Below are positions 26,770-37,707 of a stretch of DNA of 64,000 nucleotides, one piece after another (position 1 is the first letter of the stretch; every line of letters starts with the position of its first letter). The position numbers and the translations under genes were made by a program. This stretch comes from Psychrobacter arenosus (GTDB taxonomy: Bacteria; Pseudomonadota; Gammaproteobacteria; Pseudomonadales; Moraxellaceae), in the NCBI RefSeq assembly GCF_904848165.1, contig NZ_LR884459.1, positions 1,116,001-1,180,000 of the forward strand. Direction: 5' to 3'. Below the pieces are notes generated by a model. That model was not told the DNA's origin, did not search any database, and saw nothing but the letters and a program-made list of their open reading frames with translations.

Positions 26770-27314
26770 GGCAATAAGCTCCGTAGATCCACAGGTGCCG
26801 CTTCGTTTTGCGCAGCGCCTTTGGGCTTGTCAGCAATAGCCATTCCCGTTACTCGGTAATAGTTATAGTCTGGATACTTACCAGGACCAGAAATTAATAA
26901 ATGCTCTTTTTCATAAACCAGGTTTTGACGGACAAATTCGCCCATTTCAAAGTCTGGTGTCATCTGAATCGCGGTCGTTGGGCAAGCCTCTTCACACATC
27001 CCACAAAAGATACAGCGAGAGAAGTTAATGCGGAAGAATTCTGGATACCAGCGGCCATCTTCGCGCTCCGCTTTCTGTAGCGAGATACAGCCTACCGGAC
27101 AAGCTACCGCACACAGGTTACAAGCAACACAGCGCTCGTCCCCATCCGGATCACGCGTTAAGACAATACGTCCGCGAAATCGTGGGGGTACTGGTACGGG
27201 CTGTTCAGGATATAAAATTGTATCGCGGGGTCTGAGCGCATGGCTGTTGACCATCCACATCGAGCGCACGATGGTGAACATGCCGACGACAGTCTTTTTT
27301 ATGGCAGTAAACAT
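26766..27314 (-). CDS. nuoI: NADH-quinone oxidoreductase subunit I
   Basis: A 182-residue iron-sulfur subunit carrying clusters N6a and N6b. Both ferredoxin-type motifs are intact: [15 protein letters not shown] and [21 protein letters not shown] precedes the ATG. Length equals that of E. coli NuoI (180) within two residues. Confidence 0.97.
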   Translation of the reverse strand: MFTAIKKTVVGMFTIVRSMWMVNSHALRPRDTILYPEQPVPVPPRFRGRIVLTRDPDGDERCVACNLCAVACPVGCISLQKAEREDGRWYPEFFRINFSRCIFCGMCEEACPTTAIQMTPDFEMGEFVRQNLVYEKEHLLISGPGKYPDYNYYRVTGMAIADKPKGAAQNEAAPVDLRSLLP

Positions 27315-27342
27315 AACAGCTTTTCTCCTTAGCAGCGCAGGC

Positions 27343-28377
27343 TTATTGAACCATCAAGATGACAGCAGCGGTGGCAAGTAAGTTAAATAAAGTGACCGGT
27401 AGACAAATCTTCCAGCCAAAATTCATTACTTGATCGTAGCGTGGACGCATCAGCGACCCGCGCGCTAAGATAAACATGGTCATAAAAAATAGGGTTTTAA
27501 TCATAAACCAAAAGGCCGGTGGCACAAATGGGATATTTAAATTGAAAGGCGGTAACCAGCCCCCAAAGAATAGACAGGTCATTAACGCAGAGATTAAGAC
27601 AACGTTGACGTATTCCCCGATGAAGAACATCCCGAATTTCATACCCGAGTATTCAACATGGTAGCCTTCCGCCAGTTCTTGCTCAGCTTCAGGTTGGTCA
27701 AAAGGATGTCTATGCGTGACGGCGACACCGGCCACGACGAAGGTTAAGAACCCTAAGAATTGCGGGATAATATACCAACCGTGTACTTGTGCTTCGACGA
27801 TGGCACGTAAGTTAAACGAGCCGGTCATGGCCACGACCCCCATTAGCGATAAGCCTAAAAAGACTTCATAACTAATGGTTTGTGCGGCAGAACGTAAGCC
27901 ACCGAGTAGCGAGTACTTGTTCGCTGATGCCCAACCGCCAAACATAACCGCATAAACAGCAATACCGGCCATAGCAAAGAAGAACAGAATACCAATATCC
28001 CAATCCGCCACCCCAAAGGTTGGAGACACTGGGATGATGACAAATGACGCTAACGCCGTAAACATGGCTACGGCTGGAGCTAGCGTAAAGATAAACTTAT
28101 CGGTAAAGTTCGGCGTCCAGTCTTCTTTAAAGAAGATTTTGAGCATATCCGCGACGAGCTGCAACGAGCCCCAAGGGCCGACACGGTTAGGACCGTAACG
28201 ATCCTGCCAGAGGGCTAACATACGGCGCTCATAAACAATCATCAATGCCGCGACAATTACCACGACCAAGAAGATGACCAAAGACTGCACCACCATAAAG
28301 AGAATGGTCCAAGCTTCATAGCTCAGAATACTAGCTAGAAAGCTAGGAACATCCGGGATAATACGAGTCACTTGCAT
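27343..28377 (-). CDS. nuoH: NADH-quinone oxidoreductase subunit H
   Basis: A 344-residue membrane subunit that links the quinone site to the proton channels. Family signatures are [20 protein letters not shown] (loop 1), [10 protein letters not shown], the [20 protein letters not shown] acidic loop next to the quinone chamber, and [13 protein letters not shown] near the end. It starts 3 bases after nuoG and ends 28 bases before nuoI. Length is close to E. coli NuoH (325). Confidence 0.97.
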   Translation of the reverse strand: MQVTRIIPDVPSFLASILSYEAWTILFMVVQSLVIFLVVVIVAALMIVYERRMLALWQDRYGPNRVGPWGSLQLVADMLKIFFKEDWTPNFTDKFIFTLAPAVAMFTALASFVIIPVSPTFGVADWDIGILFFFAMAGIAVYAVMFGGWASANKYSLLGGLRSAAQTISYEVFLGLSLMGVVAMTGSFNLRAIVEAQVHGWYIIPQFLGFLTFVVAGVAVTHRHPFDQPEAEQELAEGYHVEYSGMKFGMFFIGEYVNVVLISALMTCLFFGGWLPPFNLNIPFVPPAFWFMIKTLFFMTMFILARGSLMRPRYDQVMNFGWKICLPVTLFNLLATAAVILMVQ

Positions 28378-28380
28378 ATA

Positions 28381-31300
28381 TTATACCTCCTGCGCGCTGA
28401 TGGCATCAGGGCCGCCATCACTATTGCGACCAGGACTGAATAGGTCGTCTGTCATCGGAACTCCGGCTTTGGGCGGCGGCGTAGCAATCTTGCGAGCGGA
28501 AGCTGGCATACTAGGATGCAAGATAGTGACTTGACCAACAGGATAGCCAATACAGCCTTCCGCCAGATAAGGCACTACCATTACCGGCAAGCTTATTTGC
28601 TGGCCATCGGTATCAATCTGTAGATACTCGCCGTCTAAAATTGACCAAGCTGCCGCATCGTCAGCGCCTACATACCAAGCAGGTTCTGGCAATTGCGCTG
28701 CAACGATAGGACTTCTAGAAGCCATAGGCGAGCTAGCAAAAATATTATAAATAGGCACGAGTTTCGCTTGGCCACTGTTCAGATCAGTACTCAACGTCTG
28801 ACCTAAAGCTGGCGCAATATACTGACGTGCTGGCAAACGCGTGATGCTATCAAAAATACGGATACCAGGGTCACCATTTTTTAGCTGACCACCAACTTTA
28901 TCCTGCAACTTGTTCCACGCTTGTGGCGAGTTCCAACCTGGCGATTGCGCAAAAGGAATCATCGAGCTTGGCGTTTTATCTCCGGTATAGCCTTCCATTG
29001 AGAAGGTTAACGCGGTATCCAAATCTTTAGGCTGCATGGGCTCATGGACTGAAATATTGGCACGCATAGCCGTACGACCAGAATAACGACGCGGCTCACG
29101 AGCAATTTTTAGCCCGCTAATACGGTAATCAGCATTCGGTGAGGCAGCTTTAATAGCGGCTAATTTTGGATGGGTCGCTACTAAAGCGTTAATCACATCA
29201 TCCAATTGCGTCCAATCAATTTCGCTGCCCTCTAAAGTACTGTGGACGGCACGCAACCAACGCCAGCCTTCTTTAATGCAGCTGAGCGGATGGTAGTAGT
29301 TGGTATCGTAAACTTGGAAGAAACGCTGCGCACGACCTTCGGCAGAGATTAACGTCCCATCGGCTTCAGCAAAGCTAGCGGCTGGTAATACGATATCTAC
29401 ATAGCGATGCCACTCTAACAATTGATGGTCTAACGCAATAACGGTTTTATCGTTGAGCAATTGCGCCAGCTTTTCAACGCCTAAAGCATCGGTTAACTGG
29501 TTTTCAGCGACGATTAGCACGTCAAACTCTTGCGCTAAGATTTCTTCAACCGACTTACCGCCTAGCAAGGCAACGCCCATGCTGTTGGCATCCGGTACGG
29601 TTAAATAAACTCCTGCTTGCGCTGAATAAGCTGTGTTTTCTTCTCTTAATTCTAACGGCTCAGCAGGCTCACGCTCAACATCATCTTGGGCATCTTTCTT
29701 CGCGGCAGATTCGTTATGCGCTGGCTTTGCGGCTAGTTCTTGATCTTCTTCAGGTTGATCCGTCTGCTGCGCCTGAACTTTGGCATTGTGGGCAGCAATT
29801 TCTTCGCGCTCAATATCTTTAATCGCGTTACGTTTGCTAGTTAATGCTTGGGTAATCTGCGCCGCGGCTTCAATAACCGATAGCGAAGACAAGCTCGTAC
29901 CAGACACCACCAATGGCTTATTGGCTAGCATTAAATCTTGGGCGATTTGCTGTGCCAATTGTTGCATAGGGTCGCTAGCATCAGCATCAGCAGTTTGCTC
30001 TACTGACTGCTCAATCTGTTTTAAATTATTCGGTAGACCATCAATCGCTGTAGCGACCGCATATCCTAAAGTTACGATATCTTCAGGGGTAGCGACACAG
30101 CTTACTTTGCTAATGTCTTCTAACTTAGTCTGACCCACATCGACCACATAAACTGGGCTATATTCTTTTTGGCCGATACGTTGTACCGGCTCAGCTAGCC
30201 ACTCTTGGGTCTGCAATGCCGCTGCCATTTTCACCGCTTTATTTTTTGCGGCTTGACGCACAGAGAGCGCAACGCGTGATGAAGTTTGGGTAATGTCTTC
30301 ACCCAAGATTAACACCGCATCATGGCTTTCGATATCGTCTAGGCTTGGGTTATAAATCCCTTCGGTAGACAATACTTCGATGGTCTTATTCACCAAAGCT
30401 TGTTGCTGATGGTTCAGACCGGTAGAGAAATTATCGAAGCCAACCATAGATTTAAGCGCAAAGTTGGTCTCAAGGCTCGCGCGAGGTGAGCCGATACCTA
30501 TGAGCTTTTTGCCTTTGATACGTTTGGCAGTTTCTTCTAGCGCATAATCAAGATTAATCTTAACGTGCTTGTCATTGATACGCTCGAGCGCCTGCATAGG
30601 ACGGTCTTCGCGGTTGACATAGCCGTAACCAAAACGGCCACGGTCGCATAAGAAATAGCCGTTTACATCACCGTTATAGCGGTTTTCAATACGGCGCAAT
30701 TCACCATAGCGCTCGCCTGGTGAAATATTACAACCAGCAGAGCAACCATGACAGATGCTAGGCGCATACTGCATATCCCACTTACGGTTATAACGCTCAG
30801 AGTGGGTCTTGTCCGTAAAGACGCCAGTTGGGCAGACTTCGGTTAAGTTACCTGAGAATTCGCTTTCAAACTGACCATCGGTATCACGACCGAAATACAC
30901 GCGGTTATTTGAGCCATAAACGCCCAAATCTTCGCCACCGGCATAGTCTTTATAGAAACGCACACAACGATAGCAGGCGATACATCGGTTCATCTCATGC
31001 GAGATAAACGGACCGAGGTACTGGTTATGGTGGGTACGTTTGGTAAAGCGATAACGGCGTTTGTTATGCCCCGACATATAAGTCATATCTTGCAAATGAC
31101 AATGACCGCCCTCTTCACAAGTTGGGCAGTCATGGGGATGGTTGGTCATTAAGAATTCTACGATCGACTGGCGAAACTCTTTCGCTTCTTTTTCGTCGAC
31201 CGAAATATACATATCATCGCTTGGGGCGACCATACAAGACATGACTAAGCGACCTTTACCGGCCTCGTAGTCTTCTTTATTGTTGTACTGTTTGACCGCG

Positions 31301-31443
31301 CACTGACGGCAAGAGCCGACCGAGCCTAAAGCGGGATGATAACAAAAATAAGGCACGTCGATGCCCAGCGACAAACAGGCTTGAAGCAAGTTGTCTGCGC
31401 CATCGACTTCGACGCTTTTGCCATCTATATGAATGACTGCCAT
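28381..31443 (-). CDS. nuoG: NADH-quinone oxidoreductase subunit G
   Basis: A 1020-residue iron-sulfur and molybdopterin-fold subunit of the peripheral arm. N-terminal [2Fe-2S] cysteines lie at 34, 45, 48 and 70 (FCYHPAL, SCRQC, SCMV). The His-Cys cluster motif is HDCPTCEEGGHCHLQD (104-119), followed by NRCIACYRC and CPTG (152-207), and the extra cluster motif CHGCSAGCN (231-239). It is about 110 residues longer than E. coli NuoG. A charged, Glu/Ala/Gln-rich linker at about 538-606 accounts for most of this. Confidence 0.96.
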   Translation of the reverse strand: MAVIHIDGKSVEVDGADNLLQACLSLGIDVPYFCYHPALGSVGSCRQCAVKQYNNKEDYEAGKGRLVMSCMVAPSDDMYISVDEKEAKEFRQSIVEFLMTNHPHDCPTCEEGGHCHLQDMTYMSGHNKRRYRFTKRTHHNQYLGPFISHEMNRCIACYRCVRFYKDYAGGEDLGVYGSNNRVYFGRDTDGQFESEFSGNLTEVCPTGVFTDKTHSERYNRKWDMQYAPSICHGCSAGCNISPGERYGELRRIENRYNGDVNGYFLCDRGRFGYGYVNREDRPMQALERINDKHVKINLDYALEETAKRIKGKKLIGIGSPRASLETNFALKSMVGFDNFSTGLNHQQQALVNKTIEVLSTEGIYNPSLDDIESHDAVLILGEDITQTSSRVALSVRQAAKNKAVKMAAALQTQEWLAEPVQRIGQKEYSPVYVVDVGQTKLEDISKVSCVATPEDIVTLGYAVATAIDGLPNNLKQIEQSVEQTADADASDPMQQLAQQIAQDLMLANKPLVVSGTSLSSLSVIEAAAQITQALTSKRNAIKDIEREEIAAHNAKVQAQQTDQPEEDQELAAKPAHNESAAKKDAQDDVEREPAEPLELREENTAYSAQAGVYLTVPDANSMGVALLGGKSVEEILAQEFDVLIVAENQLTDALGVEKLAQLLNDKTVIALDHQLLEWHRYVDIVLPAASFAEADGTLISAEGRAQRFFQVYDTNYYHPLSCIKEGWRWLRAVHSTLEGSEIDWTQLDDVINALVATHPKLAAIKAASPNADYRISGLKIAREPRRYSGRTAMRANISVHEPMQPKDLDTALTFSMEGYTGDKTPSSMIPFAQSPGWNSPQAWNKLQDKVGGQLKNGDPGIRIFDSITRLPARQYIAPALGQTLSTDLNSGQAKLVPIYNIFASSPMASRSPIVAAQLPEPAWYVGADDAAAWSILDGEYLQIDTDGQQISLPVMVVPYLAEGCIGYPVGQVTILHPSMPASARKIATPPPKAGVPMTDDLFSPGRNSDGGPDAISAQEV

Positions 31444-31453
31444 GCCGCTCTCC

Positions 31454-32890
31454 TTATTTCAATACTTGGGTTTGGGCGGGATTATATTGCTGGGCGGCAT
31501 CGATGACTTCGACCCCGACCGCACGCTCAATCTTTTCGTCAAACTCGTGACGGAAGTATTTTAGCGCGCTCATCAGCGGCTCCATCGCCCCAGGAGCGTG
31601 TGCACAGAAAGTTTTGCCCAACCATAGGTCACGGGTTAAGCCTTCTAACTTCTCAACGTCGCCCAACTGGCCTTCCCCATCTTGGATAGCGGTCAGCAGT
31701 TTGACGCCCCACGGTAAGCCATCACGACAAGGCGTACAGAAACCGCAAGACTCGCGTTGGAAGAAAATCTCTAGGTTGCGCAGTAGCGGTACCATGTCTT
31801 GCTGCTCATCGACGACCATAATCAGGCCTGTACCCATACGGCTACCGGCCTGTTGAATAGGGTCAAAGTCCATCGCGACATCTAAATGGTCTACAGTTAA
31901 AAAGTCGGTAGAGGCACCACCCGGCAACCAAGCTTTCAGCTTAAGACCGTCTTTCATGCCACCGGCGAAATCTTCGATGATTTCACGCGCGGTATAACCA
32001 AATGGCAATTCCCATAGACCCGGATCATTCACTAGTCCTGAGCAGCCAAAGATTTTAGTCCCTGGGGTATCGCTATTGCCTTTCGCGTTCGGTAACGATT
32101 TATACCACTCGCTGCCATGCAACATGATGGCGGGCATATTGTTTAAAGTTTCCACGTTATTGACGACCGTTGGACGGCCCCAAGCGCCGGAGACTTGTGG
32201 GAATGGCGGTTTAGTACGCGGGTTGGCACGGCGGCCTTCTAAGCAGTTAATCAACGCGGTTTCTTCACCACAGATATAACGGCCTGCTCCGGTATGCACA
32301 TGCAAATCAAAGCTAAAGTCTGAGCCTAAGATGTTATCGCCCAATAGATTGTGTTTACGCAACTCATCTAATGCGGCGTTTAGACGCTCAGCGGCTAAGA
32401 TATACTCACCACGGATAAAGATATAACCCGCGTTAGCATTAATTGCATAGGCAGAAATTAACATGCCTTCGATCAATTGGAACGGCAGACGCTCCATCAG
32501 CAAGCGGTCTTTAAAAGTACCCGGCTCCATCTCATCGGCATTACAGATAAGGTAGCGTGGTCCGCCATCGGGCGGTGTCATAAAGGTCCACTTCAGACCG
32601 GCGGGGAAACCTGCACCACCACGGCCTTTAACCACAGAATCTTTAATGATCCCTAGCGTTTCTTTAGCAGACTTTTCTAAAGCTATCTTTAGGCCTTCGA
32701 AACCGCGTAGCGATTGATACGTTGCTAAATCTAAAATCGCATCATGATGTGCCAAACGCCACGTTAGTGGATGGGTCTCGCTGGTCGCTGTCGCCTGGTC
32801 GCCAAAGATAGGAATGCGCTGGGCATTCAACTGGCTAGGGGCGCGACCTTGACTGCGTTGGGCTAATTGTTCGGTAAGCGTTAAACTCAT
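31454..32890 (-). CDS. nuoF: NADH-quinone oxidoreductase subunit F
   Basis: A 478-residue subunit that binds NADH and FMN and carries cluster N3. [13 protein letters not shown] (about 88-100) is the NADH/FMN glycine motif, followed by [14 protein letters not shown] and [15 protein letters not shown]; the 4Fe-4S motif is [12 protein letters not shown] near 378. The start overlaps the nuoE stop by four bases (ATGA), consistent with translational coupling. Slightly longer than E. coli NuoF (445) at the N-terminus. Confidence 0.97.
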   Translation of the reverse strand: MSLTLTEQLAQRSQGRAPSQLNAQRIPIFGDQATATSETHPLTWRLAHHDAILDLATYQSLRGFEGLKIALEKSAKETLGIIKDSVVKGRGGAGFPAGLKWTFMTPPDGGPRYLICNADEMEPGTFKDRLLMERLPFQLIEGMLISAYAINANAGYIFIRGEYILAAERLNAALDELRKHNLLGDNILGSDFSFDLHVHTGAGRYICGEETALINCLEGRRANPRTKPPFPQVSGAWGRPTVVNNVETLNNMPAIMLHGSEWYKSLPNAKGNSDTPGTKIFGCSGLVNDPGLWELPFGYTAREIIEDFAGGMKDGLKLKAWLPGGASTDFLTVDHLDVAMDFDPIQQAGSRMGTGLIMVVDEQQDMVPLLRNLEIFFQRESCGFCTPCRDGLPWGVKLLTAIQDGEGQLGDVEKLEGLTRDLWLGKTFCAHAPGAMEPLMSALKYFRHEFDEKIERAVGVEVIDAAQQYNPAQTQVLK

Positions 32891-33399
32891 GGGTATAACT
32901 CCAATAGCTGCGTTACCTCAGCCGGGGTGACCGGACCGTAAGTATCTTCATCGATAAGGACCGCGGGGCCCTTATCGCAGTTGCCCAAGCAGCAGATGGG
33001 TAGGATTGTAAAGCGACCATCTGGGGTCGTCTGACCATAACCGATGCCCAACTGCTTTTGCAGCTCAGCACTCAAGGCCTCATAGCCGGTCAAATAACAA
33101 GCGACCGAGTCACAGATTAAAATCACATGACGGCCTACCGGTGAGCGATAGATACGGTTAAAGAAGGTCGCCACGCCTTCGACGTCCGTGACCGGCACAT
33201 CGAGCATATTGGCAACGGCGTTTACCTGCGCGTCATCGACCCAACCATTACGTTTTTGTACCACTTTTAGGGCATCTAGCGAGGCAGCACGGGCATGCGG
33301 ATAATGATGCATAAACTCGTGAATCGCTGTGATTTCCTCAGCGGTCAAGATACTTTGGATATCTACCTTAGGCGCTTTGTCAGAAACAATCTTAATCAT
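32887..33399 (-). CDS. nuoE: NADH-quinone oxidoreductase subunit E
   Basis: A 170-residue thioredoxin-fold subunit with the [2Fe-2S] cluster N1a. Cysteines fall in [12 protein letters not shown] and [17 protein letters not shown], as in the NuoE family. Length matches E. coli NuoE (166). A 137-base gap separates it from nuoCD, unusually long for this operon. Confidence 0.96.
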   Translation of the reverse strand: MIKIVSDKAPKVDIQSILTAEEITAIHEFMHHYPHARAASLDALKVVQKRNGWVDDAQVNAVANMLDVPVTDVEGVATFFNRIYRSPVGRHVILICDSVACYLTGYEALSAELQKQLGIGYGQTTPDGRFTILPICCLGNCDKGPAVLIDEDTYGPVTPAEVTQLLELYP

Positions 33400-33536
33400 G
33401 GCTCTCTCTTTACTAGCAGCTTTACTTACGGGCGTGGCCTATATTGGCTGTGCTGGTAATTATGGAAATCTATAAGTCGTTTTATTCATATATAGCTAGG
33501 CAAATCGCCCAGCTATTATCTCTACAGCAACCGCTA

Positions 33537-35312
33537 TTAGCGGTCGGTATCCGCCATAACAATATCGATGGACGCCAGATAGATAATGGCATCCGATACC
33601 AATGAGCCGTTAATCACCGAAGGCATCTGCTGCAAATGCGCAAATGTCGGGGTACGGATACGAGTACGGTAACTCATCGTAGAGCGGTCAGAAGTTAAAT
33701 AGTAGCTATTGATGCCTTTGGTCGCCTCTACCATCATCGACGCTTCACCGGCGGGCATGACCGGACCCCAAGATACCGAAATAAAGTGGTTAATCAAGGT
33801 TTCGATGTCATTTAAGGTGCGGTCTTTTGGTGGCGGTACGGCCAATGGATGGTCCGCTTTATACGGGCCTTGTGGCATATTGTCTAGACACTGACGAATG
33901 ATACGCAGCGACTGACGAATCTCTTCAATCTTAATCATACAGCGGTCATAAGCATCCCCGTTGTGCATGACTGGGATTTCGAAATCGTAGTTCTCATAGC
34001 CCATATAAGGGCGCGCTTTACGTAGGTCGAAATCAACGCCCGTAGCCCGCAGACCGGCACCGGTAACGCCCCAAGCTAAGGCTTGTTTGGCATCATACTG
34101 GGCGACGTTTTGGGTACGGCCTTGGAGCACGCTGTTTTTCATAGCGGCTTTGACGTATTCGTCGAGACGTTTTGGCATCCAATCTAGGAACTCACGCACT
34201 AGCTTCTGCCAGCCGCGCGGTAAATCGTGCGCCGTACCACCAATACGGAACCAAGCCGGGTGCATACGATAACCGGTGACCGCTTCAATAACGTCATAGG
34301 CTTTTTGGCGATCGGTAAACATATAGAAGACCGGCGTCATACCACCAGCATCCTGAATGAACGTACCGAAATATAGCAAGTTATTGGTAATACGGAAGAA
34401 TTCGCTCATCATCACACGGATACACTGAGCGCGTTCAGGCACGGTAATGCCCGCCATTTGCTCAACCGCCATCACATACGGCAGCTCATTCATCACGCCA
34501 CCGAGGTAATCAATACGGTCGGTGTAAGGAATGTAAGAATGCCAAGTCTGACGCTCAGCCATTTTCTCAGCACCGCGATGGTGGTAGCCGATATCAGGGA
34601 TACAGTCGATGATTTCTTCGCCATCTAACTGCAGGACCAAACGGAACGCACCGTGAGCTGAGGGATGGTTTGGACCGATGTTCAAGAACATAAAGTCTTC
34701 ATCACGACCTGAGCGTTTCATGCCCCACTCTTCAGGGACAAAACGTAGGTTTTCTTGCTCAAACTGCTGCTTGGCTGAGTTAAGGAAATACGGGCTAAAT
34801 TCTGTCGCACGCGCATGATATTCTTTGCGCAGGGGATGGCCTTCCCAGTATTTTGGTAAGAGGATACGGGTTAAATGCGGGTGACCTTCAAAGGTAATAC
34901 CGAACATATCCCAGACTTCGCGCTCATACCAGTTGGCATTCGGCCAGATATTGGTCGCTGTCGGTACCGACAAGCTGTCTTCACTAAGCGCGACTTTGAC
35001 ACGGATATCACTGTTGCGCTCAAGCGACATCAAATGATAAAACACCGTAAAGTCACTGTCTGGCAAGCCATCGCGGTGCTGTCTTAGACGCTCATCGATA
35101 GCGGACAGATCGAGCAGCATCACATAAGGCTTAGGCAATTTGCGCAGATACAGCAAAATTTCTAATAAATCTTGACGGGCAACCCAGACTGTAGGGATAC
35201 CATCAAAGGTCGGCTGCTGCACAAATTTACCGGCAAAGCGGTGACCCAGCTCTTTGATAACTGCAGGAATCTTCGCTTGAGCGGGATCTTGATTTTCGAC
35301 TACCGTGACCAT
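33537..35312 (-). CDS. nuoC: NADH-quinone oxidoreductase fused subunit C/D
   Basis: A 591-residue fusion of the 30-kDa (C, about 1-185) and 49-kDa (D, about 205-591) subunits, the arrangement seen in many gammaproteobacteria. C-domain motif: [21 protein letters not shown]-domain motifs: [20 protein letters not shown] (His for quinone binding), [14 protein letters not shown], and the C-terminal [11 protein letters not shown]. The length and fusion equal those of E. coli NuoCD (often written nuoC). Confidence 0.97.
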   Translation of the reverse strand: MVTVVENQDPAQAKIPAVIKELGHRFAGKFVQQPTFDGIPTVWVARQDLLEILLYLRKLPKPYVMLLDLSAIDERLRQHRDGLPDSDFTVFYHLMSLERNSDIRVKVALSEDSLSVPTATNIWPNANWYEREVWDMFGITFEGHPHLTRILLPKYWEGHPLRKEYHARATEFSPYFLNSAKQQFEQENLRFVPEEWGMKRSGRDEDFMFLNIGPNHPSAHGAFRLVLQLDGEEIIDCIPDIGYHHRGAEKMAERQTWHSYIPYTDRIDYLGGVMNELPYVMAVEQMAGITVPERAQCIRVMMSEFFRITNNLLYFGTFIQDAGGMTPVFYMFTDRQKAYDVIEAVTGYRMHPAWFRIGGTAHDLPRGWQKLVREFLDWMPKRLDEYVKAAMKNSVLQGRTQNVAQYDAKQALAWGVTGAGLRATGVDFDLRKARPYMGYENYDFEIPVMHNGDAYDRCMIKIEEIRQSLRIIRQCLDNMPQGPYKADHPLAVPPPKDRTLNDIETLINHFISVSWGPVMPAGEASMMVEATKGINSYYLTSDRSTMSYRTRIRTPTFAHLQQMPSVINGSLVSDAIIYLASIDIVMADTDR

Positions 35313-35540
35313 GAATGGCTTCTTCCTTCATTAATCTTAACGACGGGATAACTGCTGCGCCGTTATTCACTTAGTGGCTTGATATCGCTTAGAAGAGTAC
35401 GACGCCAAAGAGCGCCGCAATCCTTACTCAATATCTGCTGTCAAGACAGCTACAATGCTTCGAGTTTAGCTTTGAGCTTCTACCCTGCTACCAGAGCGCT
35501 ATAAAGTCAGCCGCTAAGCATAAGCTATATTGTTACTATG

Positions 35541-35574
35541 CTTAGATGCTGTCTGGGCTTAGATGCTGTCTGGG
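35541..35574. repeat. 17-bp exact tandem duplication at the nuoB stop
   Basis: The unit CTTAGATGCTGTCTGGG occurs twice with no spacer (35541-35557 and 35558-35574). The second copy contains the nuoB stop codon on the minus strand; the first copy is an untranslated echo of the end of the gene. Confidence 0.95.
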
Positions 35575-36227
35575 CTACGTAGGTTTTTCACTGCGATACG
35601 ATCCGCTTGTTTGCGATCACGCTCAGGCAACATTTGTGGCTGATAAATACCTTGGTCATTCACATGGATACCCAAAGGACGACGCTCTTTAGTAATAGAT
35701 TCTTGTAGCAACATTAGCCCTTGAATCAGAGCTTCTGGGCGTGGTGGGCAACCGGGGACGTAAACGTCAACAGGAATGATTTTATCGACACCCTGTACGA
35801 CTGAATAGATGTCATACATACCGCCAGAATTAGCACATGAGCCCATAGAAATGACCCATTTTGGCTCCAACATTTGCTCGTACAAACGCTGAATGACTGG
35901 GGCCATCTTAATAAAGCAAGTGCCGGCCACAATCATCACATCCGCCTGACGCGGTGAGGCACGAATAACTTCCGCCCCAAAACGCGATAAATCGTGCACT
36001 GCGGTTAGCGTGGTCGCATATTCGACATAGCAGCACGAGGTACCAAAGTTAAAAGGCCATAAGGAATGCTTGCGTCCCCAGTTGGCTGAAGCATGCACCA
36101 TATCTTCTAGCTTGCCCATAAAGACGTTTTTATTCACCTCGTCTTCAATCGGATCGTTTACCGTCTGACGGGTTTGGGCAGGATAGGTATCGGCATCTGG
36201 GTTTGCTTTGGTCAACGTATATTTCAT
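35559..36227 (-). CDS. nuoB: NADH-quinone oxidoreductase subunit B
   Basis: A 222-residue subunit with cluster N2, next to the quinone site. The vicinal cysteines are in [11 protein letters not shown], with the other ligands in [11 protein letters not shown] and [14 protein letters not shown]. Length matches E. coli NuoB (220). Gaps of 246 bases to nuoCD and 106 bases to nuoA are wider than in the rest of the operon. The stop lies in a 17-base tandem duplication. Confidence 0.97.
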   Translation of the reverse strand: MKYTLTKANPDADTYPAQTRQTVNDPIEDEVNKNVFMGKLEDMVHASANWGRKHSLWPFNFGTSCCYVEYATTLTAVHDLSRFGAEVIRASPRQADVMIVAGTCFIKMAPVIQRLYEQMLEPKWVISMGSCANSGGMYDIYSVVQGVDKIIPVDVYVPGCPPRPEALIQGLMLLQESITKERRPLGIHVNDQGIYQPQMLPERDRKQADRIAVKNLRSPDSI

Positions 36228-36333
36228 GACAGGCTACCTTTAAGTTGAGTGCAGAGCTGAGCTCTGAATAAGTGACAGGCCATACCTGCCGCTTATCATC
36301 GAATCATGACAGCAATAATAGCTGCCCATAGCA

Positions 36334-36975
36334 TTAAGACAGGTCGCGGTTGCTGCGATTCACTTTAGTTGCCACAGGCGCACTCGCAAAATCCACAGAG
36401 GTAATATTACCCGTGGTATTGATATGATCGATATTTTTTAGGTGTTGGCGGTTGGCCTCAATGTCATTGGAGACGTTGATTTGACCAGAGGATTGCGCAG
36501 GGACTTTACCCGTAGGGTCGACTCGCAGCTCATCAATACCATCAAACTTGGTAATGTCAGCGAGGTTAAACCCAGCAGGGGCAGCGGTAAGACGGGCTTT
36601 CTTGCGCAGCTTATCAACTGGTGCCCAATTTAAAGCGCCGAGACTTAGAGCATAATAAAGCCCTATTAATAAGTCGACGACGAAAACCGTGGCAATAATA
36701 AAGCCCGCCCAACCGGTCTCACGAACGGAGACGGCATAAGCGTACAGATATAAAGCTTCAAGGTCGAAAATGACGAAGAAAATCGCGACCAAATAAAATT
36801 TGGCAGACATGCGAACTCGGGCTGTGCCCGCTCCGACCACACCCGATTCAAAAACTTCTTCTTTTTCTAAACCTTGAGAGCGCCCGCCTAATAAGCGAGG
36901 CACCGTAAGCATAAAGACAACTAACGCGACGGCGGCTAATAAAAACGCAAGCGCTGACCAATTAAAGGCAGACAT
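36334..36975 (-). CDS. nuoA: NADH-quinone oxidoreductase subunit A, C-terminally extended
   Basis: A 213-residue membrane subunit, first gene of the operon. Three helices are predicted, with the conserved LLGGRSQGLEKEEVFESGVV loop and the FFVIFDLEALYLYAYAVSVRE segment. E. coli NuoA has 147 residues; here a hydrophilic tail of about 75 residues after WAPVDKLRKKARL is rich in Asn, Asp and Ile and has no recognised domain. Confidence 0.95.
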   Translation of the reverse strand: MSAFNWSALAFLLAAVALVVFMLTVPRLLGGRSQGLEKEEVFESGVVGAGTARVRMSAKFYLVAIFFVIFDLEALYLYAYAVSVRETGWAGFIIATVFVVDLLIGLYYALSLGALNWAPVDKLRKKARLTAAPAGFNLADITKFDGIDELRVDPTGKVPAQSSGQINVSNDIEANRQHLKNIDHINTTGNITSVDFASAPVATKVNRSNRDLS

Positions 36976-37131
36976 ATCGATATGTGCTCCTCACCCAAGC
37001 TTTGGGTGTCTCTCAAGGTGCAATGAATAGTCGATACCAGTTAATAGCAGCCGATACAATAGTAGCAAACGAGAGCAACAATAAAATTGCCGTCCGGCTG
37101 CTGCCTTAGGCGATCATAATCAGGGACAAAG

Positions 37132-37161
37132 AATATAGGCGGGCGAATAAATAATTGTCAA
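37132..37161 (-). promoter_or_regulatory. Candidate sigma70 promoter of the nuo operon
   Basis: On the minus strand: TTGACA (37156-37161, full match), 18-base spacer, TATATT (37132-37137, 5 of 6). It points toward nuoA, giving a leader of about 150 bases. No operator was recognised. Confidence 0.6.
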
Positions 37162-37580
37162 CACCGACCTCGCTGTCACTAAACTGTTAGTTAGTAACAG
37201 TAATTTAGTAGCGAAATCTTTGGACAATAGCGCTGGTCATCTTCTCTTCCCAATTAATCTGCTGCCCCTAACTCAATATAATTCTACGATAAGTTAGCAT
37301 AGTAGCTCACTTATATGGGTTTTTTCTCCACTCCTGTTGAGTGGATACTTGCGCATATTGAGCCTGTGCTAGTAGGCTAAAATAATCGGTGTGATAACTG
37401 GCATAAATTGACTGACTACTATACGCATTTTGCTGCTTAAATGCCAGTTTTTAACTGAATTAGTCGGTCATTCTCTAGGCTCCCCTAGTGCAGCAAACTT
37501 TGATAACTACTAGCTAGTTTATAGGCTTATTTTATAACTTTATCTTTAGCTTCTCTTATTTTATGCCTTTTATAAACCAT

Positions 37581-37610
37581 AAAAAACCTGAGACTGAGCT
37601 CAGGTTTTTT
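37581..37610. terminator. Bidirectional terminator after lolA
   Basis: AAAAAACCTGAG (37581-37592) pairs with CTCAGGTTTTTT (37599-37610) across a 6-base loop; it is 98 bases past the lolA stop. Confidence 0.9.
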
Positions 37611-37707
37611 AAAGGAGATAGTTACACTACTGATTTAAGGCCTGCTAGGGCAATTCGTTATAAAGGTACAGTGGTGAGGTCATCTAGCATTTGGGTATCA
37701 TAATGGA

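Larger units (their letters stand above)
36976..37707. other. nuo promoter region and lolA 3' flank
   Basis: About 730 bases without a gene. It holds the nuo promoter candidate (37132-37161, minus) and the lolA terminator (37581-37610). The rest is AT-rich with no recognised motif. Confidence 0.6.
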
